Part shown: in pieces, positions 7,282-13,810 of the stretch | Position numbering within the stretch: the stretch's first letter is position 1 | Layout: the number at the start of each line of letters is the position of its first letter | From: Oscillospiraceae bacterium | Lineage (GTDB): Bacteria > Bacillota_A > Clostridia > Oscillospirales > Ruminococcaceae | Length of the DNA stretch: 16,282 bases | Assembly: GCA_017400025.1 (NCBI GenBank) | Contig: JAFQAF010000023.1 | Location: 1 to 16,282, forward strand | Direction of reading: 5' to 3' | Notes under the pieces: model-generated | The model's input: the letters and a program-made list of their open reading frames with translations, nothing else | Told to the model about the DNA's origin: nothing | Databases searched by the model: none | Translations under genes and position numbers: made by a program

Positions 7282-8568
7282 TTAGTCTTTCAGAAGTTCG
7301 CGGATAACGCGGCCTTCTGCTGTAGGCATTTCTACGCCAAGCACAGCCATCCATGTAGGGGCGTGGTCAACCAGTTTGCCTTCTTCCACTACAACGCCCT
7401 GTTTTACATCAGGACCTGCGATGAAGAATGTTGGCCATGGGCCTTTTGTAGGCATGTGGCCGTGGGCGGAAACAGAAATTTTGTAGTCAGAATTGTCTGT
7501 GCCCATAATCATAGGTTCTGTGCTGCGGTTGCCGAAGGATGTGCCCGGGCGGCCTTCGATAACATATTCAAAGGGGCCGTCAAGGTGCCATACTTCCTTC
7601 ATTGTCTTTTTGTCAACAATCTGTTCGCAGCCCAGTTTTTCGTCTGCCACCATTTCTGCCATAATCTCCTCTACCTGCCGGCGCACTGCCTGGTCAGCAG
7701 GGTCTGCCAGGACCACGTGACAGGACAGACCTGCTGAATGGCAGTAAGCCTTCCAGTTTTTCACCAGACCATTTTCGTCCAGTTCAATAAGGCCTTTTTC
7801 GCGGAGAATTACATTAGGATTGAAAACCTGCTTTACCGGCATATGTCCGTGGTCACCGAATACGGCAAAGTTAGTTTCATCATAGATACCCAGACGTTTC
7901 ATCTGTTCCACAATGCGGCCGAAGCGTTTGTCACATTCGATAAGTGCCTGGTATGCATCTTCGGAATAGCCGCCGCTTGCGTGGCGTGCATGGTCAAGGA
8001 AGGACAGGTGCAGCATGATTACTTCAGGCTGGTGTTCTTCAATAACTTCCTGCAGGCAGCATACGCCGAATTCGTCCAGTTCCGGCTGGTATTTCCAGCG
8101 CAGCAGATGTTTGTATTTGTCATACAGTTTTTCCATGCCTTCGGAACAAACTGTCACAAAGCGTGGGCGGCCGTCACCGTCCGGTTTATCGGACCAGATT
8201 TCAGGGATATTGTAGGCAATTTTTTCGTCTGCGCCGGTTACAGGCCAGTTTACAACTGCAAAGCGGTAACCTTTTTCTGTGGCGTAGTCGATGAGAGTAG
8301 GAACTTTCAGTTCTTCCCTTCTCCAGTGCCAGTCAGGGAACTGTTTGTCTATTTCTACCTTTTCATTGTGATATATGCCGTGTTTATCCGGATAGCAGCC
8401 GGTCAGCATTGTGGCGTGGGCTGCATATGTCATTGCAGGGTACACAGACTGCATTCTTTTTACCTGTGAGCCGTTCTGCAGAATATCGTAGAGATATGGG
8501 CAGTCTTTAAGCCATTCCATATCTTCGTAGAACAGGCTGTCTACTGATAATAAAAATAAACGTTTCAA
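7282..8568 (-). CDS. Alkaline-phosphatase-superfamily phosphodiesterase (type I phosphodiesterase/nucleotide pyrophosphatase-like)
   Basis: A 428-residue metal-dependent hydrolase without a signal peptide, so cytoplasmic. All ligands of the two-metal site can be seen: Asp10 in LLSVDSL, nucleophile Thr47 in YPAMTYAAHATMLTG, Asp192 and His196 in LSFLDHARHASGG, Asp239 and His240 in VFGDHGHMP, and His369 in SAHGHMPTKGP. The Thr nucleophile and the ATMLTGCYPDKHGI stretch point to the nucleotide pyrophosphatase/phosphodiesterase branch rather than sulfatases. It probably cleaves a phosphodiester or pyrophosphate brought in by the adjacent importer, the place UgpQ holds in enterobacterial ugp operons (inference). 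The start is TTG, supported by AGGAGG 7 nt upstream; the gap to the preceding permease gene is only 11 nt. Confidence 0.92.
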   Translation of the reverse strand: MKRLFLLSVDSLFYEDMEWLKDCPYLYDILQNGSQVKRMQSVYPAMTYAAHATMLTGCYPDKHGIYHNEKVEIDKQFPDWHWRREELKVPTLIDYATEKGYRFAVVNWPVTGADEKIAYNIPEIWSDKPDGDGRPRFVTVCSEGMEKLYDKYKHLLRWKYQPELDEFGVCCLQEVIEEHQPEVIMLHLSFLDHARHASGGYSEDAYQALIECDKRFGRIVEQMKRLGIYDETNFAVFGDHGHMPVKQVFNPNVILREKGLIELDENGLVKNWKAYCHSAGLSCHVVLADPADQAVRRQVEEIMAEMVADEKLGCEQIVDKKTMKEVWHLDGPFEYVIEGRPGTSFGNRSTEPMIMGTDNSDYKISVSAHGHMPTKGPWPTFFIAGPDVKQGVVVEEGKLVDHAPTWMAVLGVEMPTAEGRVIRELLKD

Positions 8569-8579
8569 GATATTGCCTC

Positions 8580-9419
8580 CTATTTGATGCCAGAGTATAC
8601 AAATGCGTTTCTGATTTTCTTGCTTGCAACAATGTACAGGCCCAGCATTGGCAGAACCAGCAAGAGGTTACCGGCCATGATAACGTTCCAGCGTGCCAGT
8701 GTTTCAGAGTTTTTCAGCAGTGAAATACCGATTGGCAGTGTGCGGATAGCGTCATTGTTTGTCATAATCAGTGCCCAGAAGTAGTTGTTCCAGTTGGAGA
8801 TGAAGGACAGCAGACCGATTGTTACAAGAGCGGATTTAACCATTGGCATCATGATTTTAAACATGATTTTGATATCGCTGGCGTTGTCCAGGCGGGCAGC
8901 TTCGATAATTTCGGAAGGCACCTGCATGAAATACTGGCGCAGCATAAAGATACCGAATGGGTTTGAGATAAATGGCAGGATCAGTGATGCATAGGAGTTG
9001 ATAAGGCCTGCCTTGGAGAACATGAAGTATACAGGCAGGAATGTCAGCTGCATCGGAATCATCTGACCCAGGAGAACAAGGCCGAATACCAGTGGTTTTG
9101 CCTTGTAGTCATATTTTGCAAGGCTGTATGCGCAAGGTACGATAATAAGGTACTGCAGCAGTACAACGCAGGTGCATACGATAAGGGAGTTTTTCAGATA
9201 AGTGTCTACAGGGATTGTTTTGAAAACTTCAGTGAAGTTTGACCACTGCAGAACTTCCGGCCACAGTGTAGGAGGAACCCGCACTGTTTCCTTCAGTGTC
9301 TGAAGCGCTGTGGAAATCATCCAGAAGAATGGGAAAGCCATTATGAAAATCAGGACAAGTTTGAAGAAAGCGTCCAGCACGTTTTTGATTTTTTCCATTG
9401 TTTTGTTTGTAGAATACAT
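8580..9419 (-). CDS. ABC transporter permease, MalG/UgpE-like
   Basis: A 279-residue inner-membrane permease with about six hydrophobic helices, the normal length of the MalG/UgpE group. The N-terminal FKLVLIFIMAFPFFWMIST helix and the conserved W-N-F-T-E stretch after the periplasmic loop are typical. The EAA loop that docks on the ATPase reads EIIEAARLDNASDIKIMFKI at about residues 168-187; the usual glycine after EAAxxD is asparagine here. The ATG has GGAGG about 7 nt upstream, and the gene begins 12 nt after the first permease ends, so the two are co-translated. It pairs with that permease to form the membrane channel of the UgpB-like importer. Confidence 0.93.
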   Translation of the reverse strand: MYSTNKTMEKIKNVLDAFFKLVLIFIMAFPFFWMISTALQTLKETVRVPPTLWPEVLQWSNFTEVFKTIPVDTYLKNSLIVCTCVVLLQYLIIVPCAYSLAKYDYKAKPLVFGLVLLGQMIPMQLTFLPVYFMFSKAGLINSYASLILPFISNPFGIFMLRQYFMQVPSEIIEAARLDNASDIKIMFKIMMPMVKSALVTIGLLSFISNWNNYFWALIMTNNDAIRTLPIGISLLKNSETLARWNVIMAGNLLLVLPMLGLYIVASKKIRNAFVYSGIK

Positions 9420-9431
9420 ACTCTTTCCTCC

Positions 9432-10364
9432 TTACTGATAGTGAACACGTTTTTTACCAACAAGGAACTGAACATATGTAACCACGCATACAAACAGCAG
9501 CAGTACCATACCGGCAGCACAGGCCTGGCCTGGTTTGCCGTAGCTGTAAGCAAAGTCATAGATGTAGTAAACCAGTGTGTTTGTACTGTTTACAGGGCCG
9601 CCGCCTGTCATGATGCTGATACTGTCGAATACTTTGAAGGAAGCGATAACAGCAACAACAGATGTGAACAGGATAGTTGGTGAAATCATTGGAAGTGTGA
9701 TTTTGAAGAAAGTTCTCAGCGGAGGTGTATCGTCCATTTCAGCTGCTTCGTATACAGAAGTAGGGATGTTCTGCAGGGCAGCCATGATAAGGAGAACATA
9801 GTAGCCAAGGCCTTTCCATACGCTTACCAGGGAAACAGACAGCAATGCTGTTTCAGGGGAAGCAAGGAATGTATAAGGTTCAAAGCCAAGCATTACAAGG
9901 ATGGCGTTGAGGAAGCCGTTTTTAGAGTCCATCAGCCAGAGGAACAGTGTGGAAACTGAAACCATGGAGATGATGTGCGGTGTGAAGATAAGTGTCTGTG
10001 TGATGCCGTTCATTTTTTCATTGCGTTTGCCGTTGAGCCATACTGCAATGATAACTGCCAGCACCATTGTAAGACCAACAGTGATAACTGTGTAGATACC
10101 TGTGTTCATAAGAACCTGGTGGAAGTCTGCTGATTCTGCCAGGGCTTTGTAGTTTTCAAAACCTACAAATTTAGGATTTTTGGAAATGATACTGCCGCCG
10201 AAGAATGAACGGTACCGCAGGTAGCACAGCGGATAAACTGTGAAAGCGATAAGGAGAATGATTGCAGGCATAGCCATCAGGTAGCCCATCAGTTTTTCTC
10301 TTTTTTCGTTTGCACCTGCCACGTATTCAACGTCCGGTCTTTTCTTAGTTTTAGCTTTAGCCAT
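9432..10364 (-). CDS. ABC transporter permease, MalF/UgpA-like
   Basis: A 310-residue membrane protein with six predicted helices; the first (about residues 27-48, YLMAMPAIILLIAFTVYPLC) and the following FFGGSIISKNPKFVGFENYK match the UgpA/LacF type. The EAA loop is SVYEAAEMDDTPPLRTFFKI, with aspartate where glycine is most common. The C-terminal AGQACAAGMVLLLFV is also a family hallmark. Its ATG overlaps the ATPase stop codon by one base (TAATG), which means translational coupling between ATPase and permease. It forms a heterodimer with the second permease, which follows 12 nt later. Confidence 0.93.
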   Translation of the reverse strand: MAKAKTKKRPDVEYVAGANEKREKLMGYLMAMPAIILLIAFTVYPLCYLRYRSFFGGSIISKNPKFVGFENYKALAESADFHQVLMNTGIYTVITVGLTMVLAVIIAVWLNGKRNEKMNGITQTLIFTPHIISMVSVSTLFLWLMDSKNGFLNAILVMLGFEPYTFLASPETALLSVSLVSVWKGLGYYVLLIMAALQNIPTSVYEAAEMDDTPPLRTFFKITLPMISPTILFTSVVAVIASFKVFDSISIMTGGGPVNSTNTLVYYIYDFAYSYGKPGQACAAGMVLLLFVCVVTYVQFLVGKKRVHYQ

Positions 10365-11404
10365 TATTTGGCACCTCCGAATACGCCGGCGATGATATCT
10401 TTCAGTTCATCTGTAAATGGAATTCTGTATGTATCAGCACCGAACAGGTACATATTTGCATATTCAACACCGAATTTCAGTTCTGTGTCTACAGGCATAT
10501 CTACATCTGTTTTTGCCATGATTGTGCCGTAAGCTGTTTCCAGGGAGTAGATGATTTCAGCACCCAGCATTTCTCTTGTAGCGATTTTTGCAGGGATGTT
10601 GATGCCGTTTTCCACTTCATACATACGTACTTTTTCAGGACGGAAGCCCAGCTTGATTTCGTTTGGCAGGTAGCCGTCGATGATGTTTGTCTGTGGGGAA
10701 CCTACAAACTGTGCTGTGTAGATGCAGTTAGGGTTGTGGTACAGTTCTGCTGGGGAGGACTGCTGAATGATTTTGCCTTTGTCCATCAGAACGATATCGT
10801 CTGCCATGGACATAGCTTCAACCTGGTCATGTGTTACATAAACAAAGGTTGTGCCCATTCTTTTGTGCATATTGATAAGTTCAACACGCATTGCGCCACG
10901 GAGTTTTGCGTCCAGGTTTGACAGAGGTTCGTCCATCATAAATACCTTTGGTTCTTTAACCATAGCTCTTGCCAGGGCAACACGCTGACGCTGACCGCCG
11001 GAAAGGTTTGCAGGCATTCTGTCCAGATATGGTGTAAGACCTACAATTTCGCTTACTTCCTTGATGCGTCTTTCACGTTCTTCTTTAGGGATTTTCTTGT
11101 TGATAAGACCGAATTCGATGTTGTCTTTTACTGTCATTGTAGGGTACAGTGCATAGTTCTGGAAAACCATGGAGATATCACGTTTGCCAGGTGCAACATC
11201 GTTAACCCTTACGCCATCGATAAGGATATCGCCTTCAGTAATTGTTTCCAGACCTGTAATCATACGCAGCGTTGTGGATTTGCCGCAACCGGATGGACCT
11301 ACCAGTACAGTAAAGGAGCCATCTTTGATTTCCAGGTTCAAATTCTCAATTACTACGTCTTCACCGTAGGCCTTTTTTACGTTTTTTAAAGAAATTGAAC
11401 TCAT
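10364..11404 (-). CDS. ABC transporter ATPase, UgpC/MsmX/MalK type
   Basis: A 346-residue ATPase that powers the adjacent importer. Walker A GPSGCGKST at residues 36-44, Q-loop in FQNYALYP, signature LSGGQRQRV at 134-142, Walker B VFMMDEP at 154-160, D-loop SNLDAKLR and H-loop His192 in THDQ are all intact. Residues after about 240 form the OB-type regulatory domain of the MalK/UgpC family. Some Firmicutes use one MsmX ATPase for many sugar importers; here the ATPase is coupled to its permeases by a TAATG overlap, so it is probably dedicated. It is the first gene of the operon; GGAGG lies upstream of the ATG after a promoter at 11486-11515. The unusual ATPase-first order leaves the binding protein near the end. 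Confidence 0.95.
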   Translation of the reverse strand: MSSISLKNVKKAYGEDVVIENLNLEIKDGSFTVLVGPSGCGKSTTLRMITGLETITEGDILIDGVRVNDVAPGKRDISMVFQNYALYPTMTVKDNIEFGLINKKIPKEERERRIKEVSEIVGLTPYLDRMPANLSGGQRQRVALARAMVKEPKVFMMDEPLSNLDAKLRGAMRVELINMHKRMGTTFVYVTHDQVEAMSMADDIVLMDKGKIIQQSSPAELYHNPNCIYTAQFVGSPQTNIIDGYLPNEIKLGFRPEKVRMYEVENGINIPAKIATREMLGAEIIYSLETAYGTIMAKTDVDMPVDTELKFGVEYANMYLFGADTYRIPFTDELKDIIAGVFGGAK

Positions 11405-11485
11405 TTTTATTTTATCCTCCTGTTATATTTCAATAGTGTAGCCACTAAAAGTTCTTTGGTATCCTTCAAAATATTATATATTTAC

Positions 11486-11515
11486 ATTATATATCTATAT
11501 TGCTTATAAATTCAA
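11486..11515 (-). promoter_or_regulatory. Promoter of the ABC transporter operon
   Basis: Read on the minus strand: TTGAAT (11515-11510), 18-bp spacer, TATAAT (11491-11486), in a strongly AT-rich context about 80 nt before the ATPase start. A short TAGTG-N4-CACTA inverted repeat lies in the leader at 11434-11447. Confidence 0.55.
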
Positions 11516-11529
11516 TTATATAACCCATG

Positions 11530-11551
11530 TTTCCCGTATGTAAACAGGAAA
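11530..11551. promoter_or_regulatory. Imperfect palindrome upstream of the ABC promoter, possible operator
   Basis: TTTCCCGTATGTAAACAGGAAA matches its own reverse complement at 16 of 22 positions, with 5-bp perfect ends. It lies 15 bp upstream of the -35 box, a usual place for an activator or repressor. The binding protein is unknown. Confidence 0.35.
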
Positions 11552-11564
11552 TATATTGTATTGT

Positions 11565-12380
11565 TTATTCTGTGTATTTTGTCCGGAGTATTTCCAGCTT
11601 TGCGCTGTCCAGCCCCATTCTTTTTTCTATAAAGTCATCTATGCTGCCGTATGCCCTTTCAATTTCTGAAAGGAAGCTGCTGATATAGGCCCAGTCCACA
11701 GATTCCAGCACACGGATTTCCTCCACCCGTATGTCGCTGGCATTTTTTGCCCTCATCCTGTCCAGAACTGACCGTCTGTAAAGGGCGTTCTGTTCGTTGG
11801 TGTAAAGGTAATCTTCCTTTATTGTGTCCAGGTCTGCCCCCAGTGCATAAAGCATCAGCGCGCCTGTAACACCTGTACGGTCCTTGCCGGAGGTGCAGTG
11901 CCAGATAAAGGCGCCGTCATCGTGGTCCAGCATCATATCAAAAAAGTCTTTTATTCTGTCCAGGCAGTATTCATCTGCAGCCATCTGTGCATACATGCCT
12001 TCCAGCAGGCCTTTTGCACCGCCGCCTTTTGCCAGATTTTCTGCGCGGATAATTGCGCGGTCTATAGGGTCCATACCGTGGTCTTCACGGGAGATACCCT
12101 CTTTTTCCCCGGGAATAATTGCTATCTGCTGGTATACAACGCCGTCTATATCCATATCCGGATATTCTGCTGTTTCCCGGTTGTTGCGCAGGTCCACGAT
12201 TCTTGTTACGTGCCATACATCGTGGAGTGTATGTACATCCTCTGCTGTAAGGCCTGAAAGGCGTCCTGTGCGGATTATTTTACCGTGCTTTACACGCCTG
12301 CCGTTTTTCAGGGCAATGCCGCCCAGTTCACGGGCGTTCAGTACACCCTGCAGCGGGATTATTCTTTCTGAATTGTTCAT
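11565..12380 (-). CDS. Tyrosine-phosphatase-family hydrolase (Y_phosphatase3-like, CX5R)
   Basis: A 271-residue cysteine-dependent phosphatase. The P-loop is FIWHCTSGKDRTGVTGALM: His161, nucleophile Cys162 and Arg168 in HCX5R form. The N-terminal NARELGG-GRRVKHGKIIRTGRLSGLT and IVDLRNNRE at about residues 61-69 (general-acid region) are typical of the protein family with the GKDRTG loop, whose members dephosphorylate proteins, phosphoinositides or small phosphoesters. The target here is unknown. GAGGTG precedes the ATG. It has its own promoter at 12548-12576 and a 160-nt leader with two hairpins, and no terminator is evident before the ABC operon, so read-through into the transporter is possible. 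Position suggests a part in organophosphate use (inference). Confidence 0.92.
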   Translation of the reverse strand: MNNSERIIPLQGVLNARELGGIALKNGRRVKHGKIIRTGRLSGLTAEDVHTLHDVWHVTRIVDLRNNRETAEYPDMDIDGVVYQQIAIIPGEKEGISREDHGMDPIDRAIIRAENLAKGGGAKGLLEGMYAQMAADEYCLDRIKDFFDMMLDHDDGAFIWHCTSGKDRTGVTGALMLYALGADLDTIKEDYLYTNEQNALYRRSVLDRMRAKNASDIRVEEIRVLESVDWAYISSFLSEIERAYGSIDDFIEKRMGLDSAKLEILRTKYTE

Positions 12381-12413
12381 CTGTTCACCTCAGAAATGCT
12401 GACAAAATAATTT

Positions 12414-12465
12414 CACCACATAAACATATATGTGGTGCAGGGGTAATGGCATAACTCCTTATGCC
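12414..12465 (-). promoter_or_regulatory. Two perfect hairpins in the phosphatase leader
   Basis: Within the predicted 160-nt 5' leader, CACCACATA/TATGTGGTG (12414-12437, 9 bp) and GGCATAA/TTATGCC (12448-12465, 7 bp) form perfect stems. On the minus strand the second has the loop GGAG, that is AAGGAGTT around the loop, like a Shine-Dalgarno or CsrA-type site displayed on a hairpin. Neither is followed by a T run. No known riboswitch consensus recognised. Confidence 0.45.
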
Positions 12466-12547
12466 TGGGATAGGATTTTTGCTGTGGTAAAGGCTTTTTA
12501 TTGGCAATTTGTGAAATCGTCAATTTATTTACCATTTACCACAAACA

Positions 12548-12576
12548 ATATTATCACTACACAACGCCATAGTCAA
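12548..12576 (-). promoter_or_regulatory. Promoter of the phosphatase gene
   Basis: Minus strand: TTGACT (12576-12571), 17-bp spacer, TAATAT (12553-12548). The -35 box lies inside the palindrome at 12569-12588, so a bound regulator would block RNA polymerase. Confidence 0.55.
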
Positions 12577-12588
12577 TAAATTTACTAT
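12569..12588. promoter_or_regulatory. Putative MarR operator, copy 2 (phosphatase promoter)
   Basis: ATAGT-N10-ACTAT, with the centre CAATAAATTT. It shares 18 of 20 bases with the site at 12788-12807 and covers the -35 box of the phosphatase promoter. Confidence 0.65.
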
Positions 12589-12610
12589 AACTTTGTCGTG
12601 TTCAACAAAT

Positions 12611-12624
12611 TGGAAACGTTTCGA
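12611..12624. promoter_or_regulatory. cre-like palindrome (possible CcpA/LacI-family site)
   Basis: TGGAAACGTTTCGA contains the perfect 10-bp palindrome GAAACGTTTC and fits the catabolite-responsive element consensus TGWAARCGYTWNCW at 12 of 14 positions. It lies 35 bp upstream of the phosphatase -35 box. The rest of the 12381-12865 gap is AT-rich and holds no credible gene. Confidence 0.35.
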
Positions 12625-12761
12625 TTATGCACCTTCAATAAATAAAGACAAGGGTTTTTATAGAATTATGCTGTAAAAACATATTTTTTTGTTGCAGATG
12701 TTATTAATTTATCAAATTGCAAATAATTTCACTTTAACTTTACATTAATTTAACAAAAATA

Positions 12762-12789
12762 TTGAATATGTGAAAAAACGTGATATAAT
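12762..12789 (+). promoter_or_regulatory. Promoter of the marR-type gene
   Basis: TTGAAT, 16-bp spacer, perfect TATAAT at 12784-12789. Predicted start near 12796, within the operator at 12788-12807. It lies downstream of the GTG at 12770, which argues against that start codon. Confidence 0.6.
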
Positions 12790-12807
12790 AGTAAATGAAT
12801 TTACTAT
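12788..12807. promoter_or_regulatory. Putative MarR operator, copy 1 (autoregulatory)
   Basis: ATAGT-N10-ACTAT, with centre AAATGAATTT; one more flanking base pairs on each side, so AATAGTAAA and TTTACTATT form 9-bp perfect arms around TGAA. It overlaps the end of the -10 box and the predicted transcription start, an ideal repressor site. Confidence 0.7.
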
Positions 12808-12865
12808 TATTGTTCAAAAGTTTCTGTCCTCCAAAGATATCACAGAGGCTTTTGGGGAGCTTTTT

Positions 12866-13408
12866 ATGAAAAACAATCCTTCCGAACTGGCACGCAGCAT
12901 TATCATATCTGCCGAAAAAGTAAAGAATTACTCTGTGCTTTTTTCAAAGATAGGCGAGCTGTCACACAATGAAATGCTGATAATGGACTATCTGTCAGAA
13001 AACGGCGACTCCCTGCAGACAGACATAGCAAGATACCACGCCATTTCAAAGCAGACCATCAACCTGTCTGTGAAAAGCCTGCTGGAAAACGGTTATGTAA
13101 CGCTGTATCAGTCCCCGGACAACAAAAAGGAAAAACTGATAACCCTGACAGACAAGGGCAACGTGGTGAAAAGGTATTCCACACTGCACCGCTCCAAATG
13201 GCAGGCGGAAATCATCAGTACCTTTGGCATTGAAAAATCCATTATGCTGGAGCATCTGCTGAAGGAATATGAAAGCATTATGGGCATAATAACAAACGAG
13301 GCCATTGTAAAACACAACGAAAAAATGGAAAGGCTCCGAATCCTGGAGAAAAACGAAATCGAACTGTGGGAAGGTCCCCACCAGATATGGGACGAAAAAG
13401 AGAAATAA
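12866..13408 (+). CDS. MarR-family winged-helix transcriptional regulator
   Basis: A 180-residue DNA-binding protein, dimeric in this family, acting usually as a ligand-released repressor. The wing-helix core runs LSHNEMLIMDYLSENGDSLQ, TDIARYHAISKQTINLSVKSLLENGYV (recognition helix) and YQSPDNKKEKLITLTDKG (wing with the family's D-x-R/K-like turn). Long helices flank it for dimerisation. The ATG at 12866 is chosen because GGGGAG lies 6 nt upstream and it is the first usual start after the predicted transcription start; a frame open to a GTG at 12770 has no ribosome site and would overlap promoter and operator. The 32 codons between look moderately protein-like, so a rare start such as ATT is not wholly excluded. 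Two matching palindromes suggest control of itself and of the divergent phosphatase gene. Confidence 0.88.
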   Translation: MKNNPSELARSIIISAEKVKNYSVLFSKIGELSHNEMLIMDYLSENGDSLQTDIARYHAISKQTINLSVKSLLENGYVTLYQSPDNKKEKLITLTDKGNVVKRYSTLHRSKWQAEIISTFGIEKSIMLEHLLKEYESIMGIITNEAIVKHNEKMERLRILEKNEIELWEGPHQIWDEKEK

Positions 13409-13429
13409 AACAGACTGTATATACAAAAC

Positions 13430-13458
13430 AAAAGCACGGCGTTATGCCGTGCTTTTAT
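13430..13458 (+). terminator. Terminator of the marR-type gene
   Basis: AAAGCACGGC pairs with GCCGTGCTTT (10 bp), loop GTTAT, followed by T. It starts 22 nt after the stop codon. Confidence 0.88.
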
Positions 13459-13617
13459 GTTTCCGCTTTGTAGATAGTGGCAGGCCGTATGCCGGGCCTT
13501 ATATTCCCCGTTCAAACTGCCCCGTTAAAATCAAGACTCTACGGAACTGAAGAAAGCTTTTTAAAAGCACCGGCATTGTGCTTATATATACTATATACAT
13601 ATATCTGATAACCCGAA

Positions 13618-13651
13618 AACCCTGTGGCCCTGCCCCACAGGGTTTGTTTTT
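13618..13651 (+). terminator. Orphan terminator with no gene upstream
   Basis: AACCCTGTGG/CCACAGGGTT, a perfect 10-bp stem with a 7-nt loop, then TGTTTTTG. The last gene upstream already has its own terminator at 13430, and the 160 nt between hold no credible protein. It may end an unseen small RNA or be a back-up insulator before the strong promoter at 13776. The rest of 13459-13730 shows nothing else I can name. Confidence 0.7.
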
Positions 13652-13730
13652 GCCTGTCAATTGTGCAGTATGCATAATTTTATGTAATATAGCCTATACA
13701 GAGTGCCGAAAATATGATTTTAGTATTGCA

Positions 13731-13751
13731 ATTTTCACAAATTGTGAAAAT
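13731..13751. promoter_or_regulatory. Perfect 21-bp palindrome upstream of the ncRNA promoter
   Basis: ATTTTCACAA-A-TTGTGAAAAT, 10-bp arms around one base, ending 24 bp before the -35 box. Position and symmetry fit a dimeric transcription factor site; the core TCACAA/TTGTGA recalls CRP/FNR- or Rex-type sites but with a different spacing, so the regulator is unknown. Confidence 0.55.
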
Positions 13752-13804
13752 ATACAAAAATTTTTAAAAAAGTTGTTGACAATACCGAATTGCTATGGTA
13801 TCAT
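13752..13804 (+). promoter_or_regulatory. Strong promoter with UP-like element, driving the large RNA
   Basis: Perfect TTGACA at 13776-13781, optimal 17-bp spacer, TATCAT at 13799-13804 (five of six). Just upstream, 13752-13771 is almost pure A and T in tracts (AAAAATTTTTAAAAAA), like the UP element of rRNA promoters. Predicted start is near 13811. This is the best promoter in the window. Confidence 0.82.
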
Positions 13805-13810
13805 AATCAA

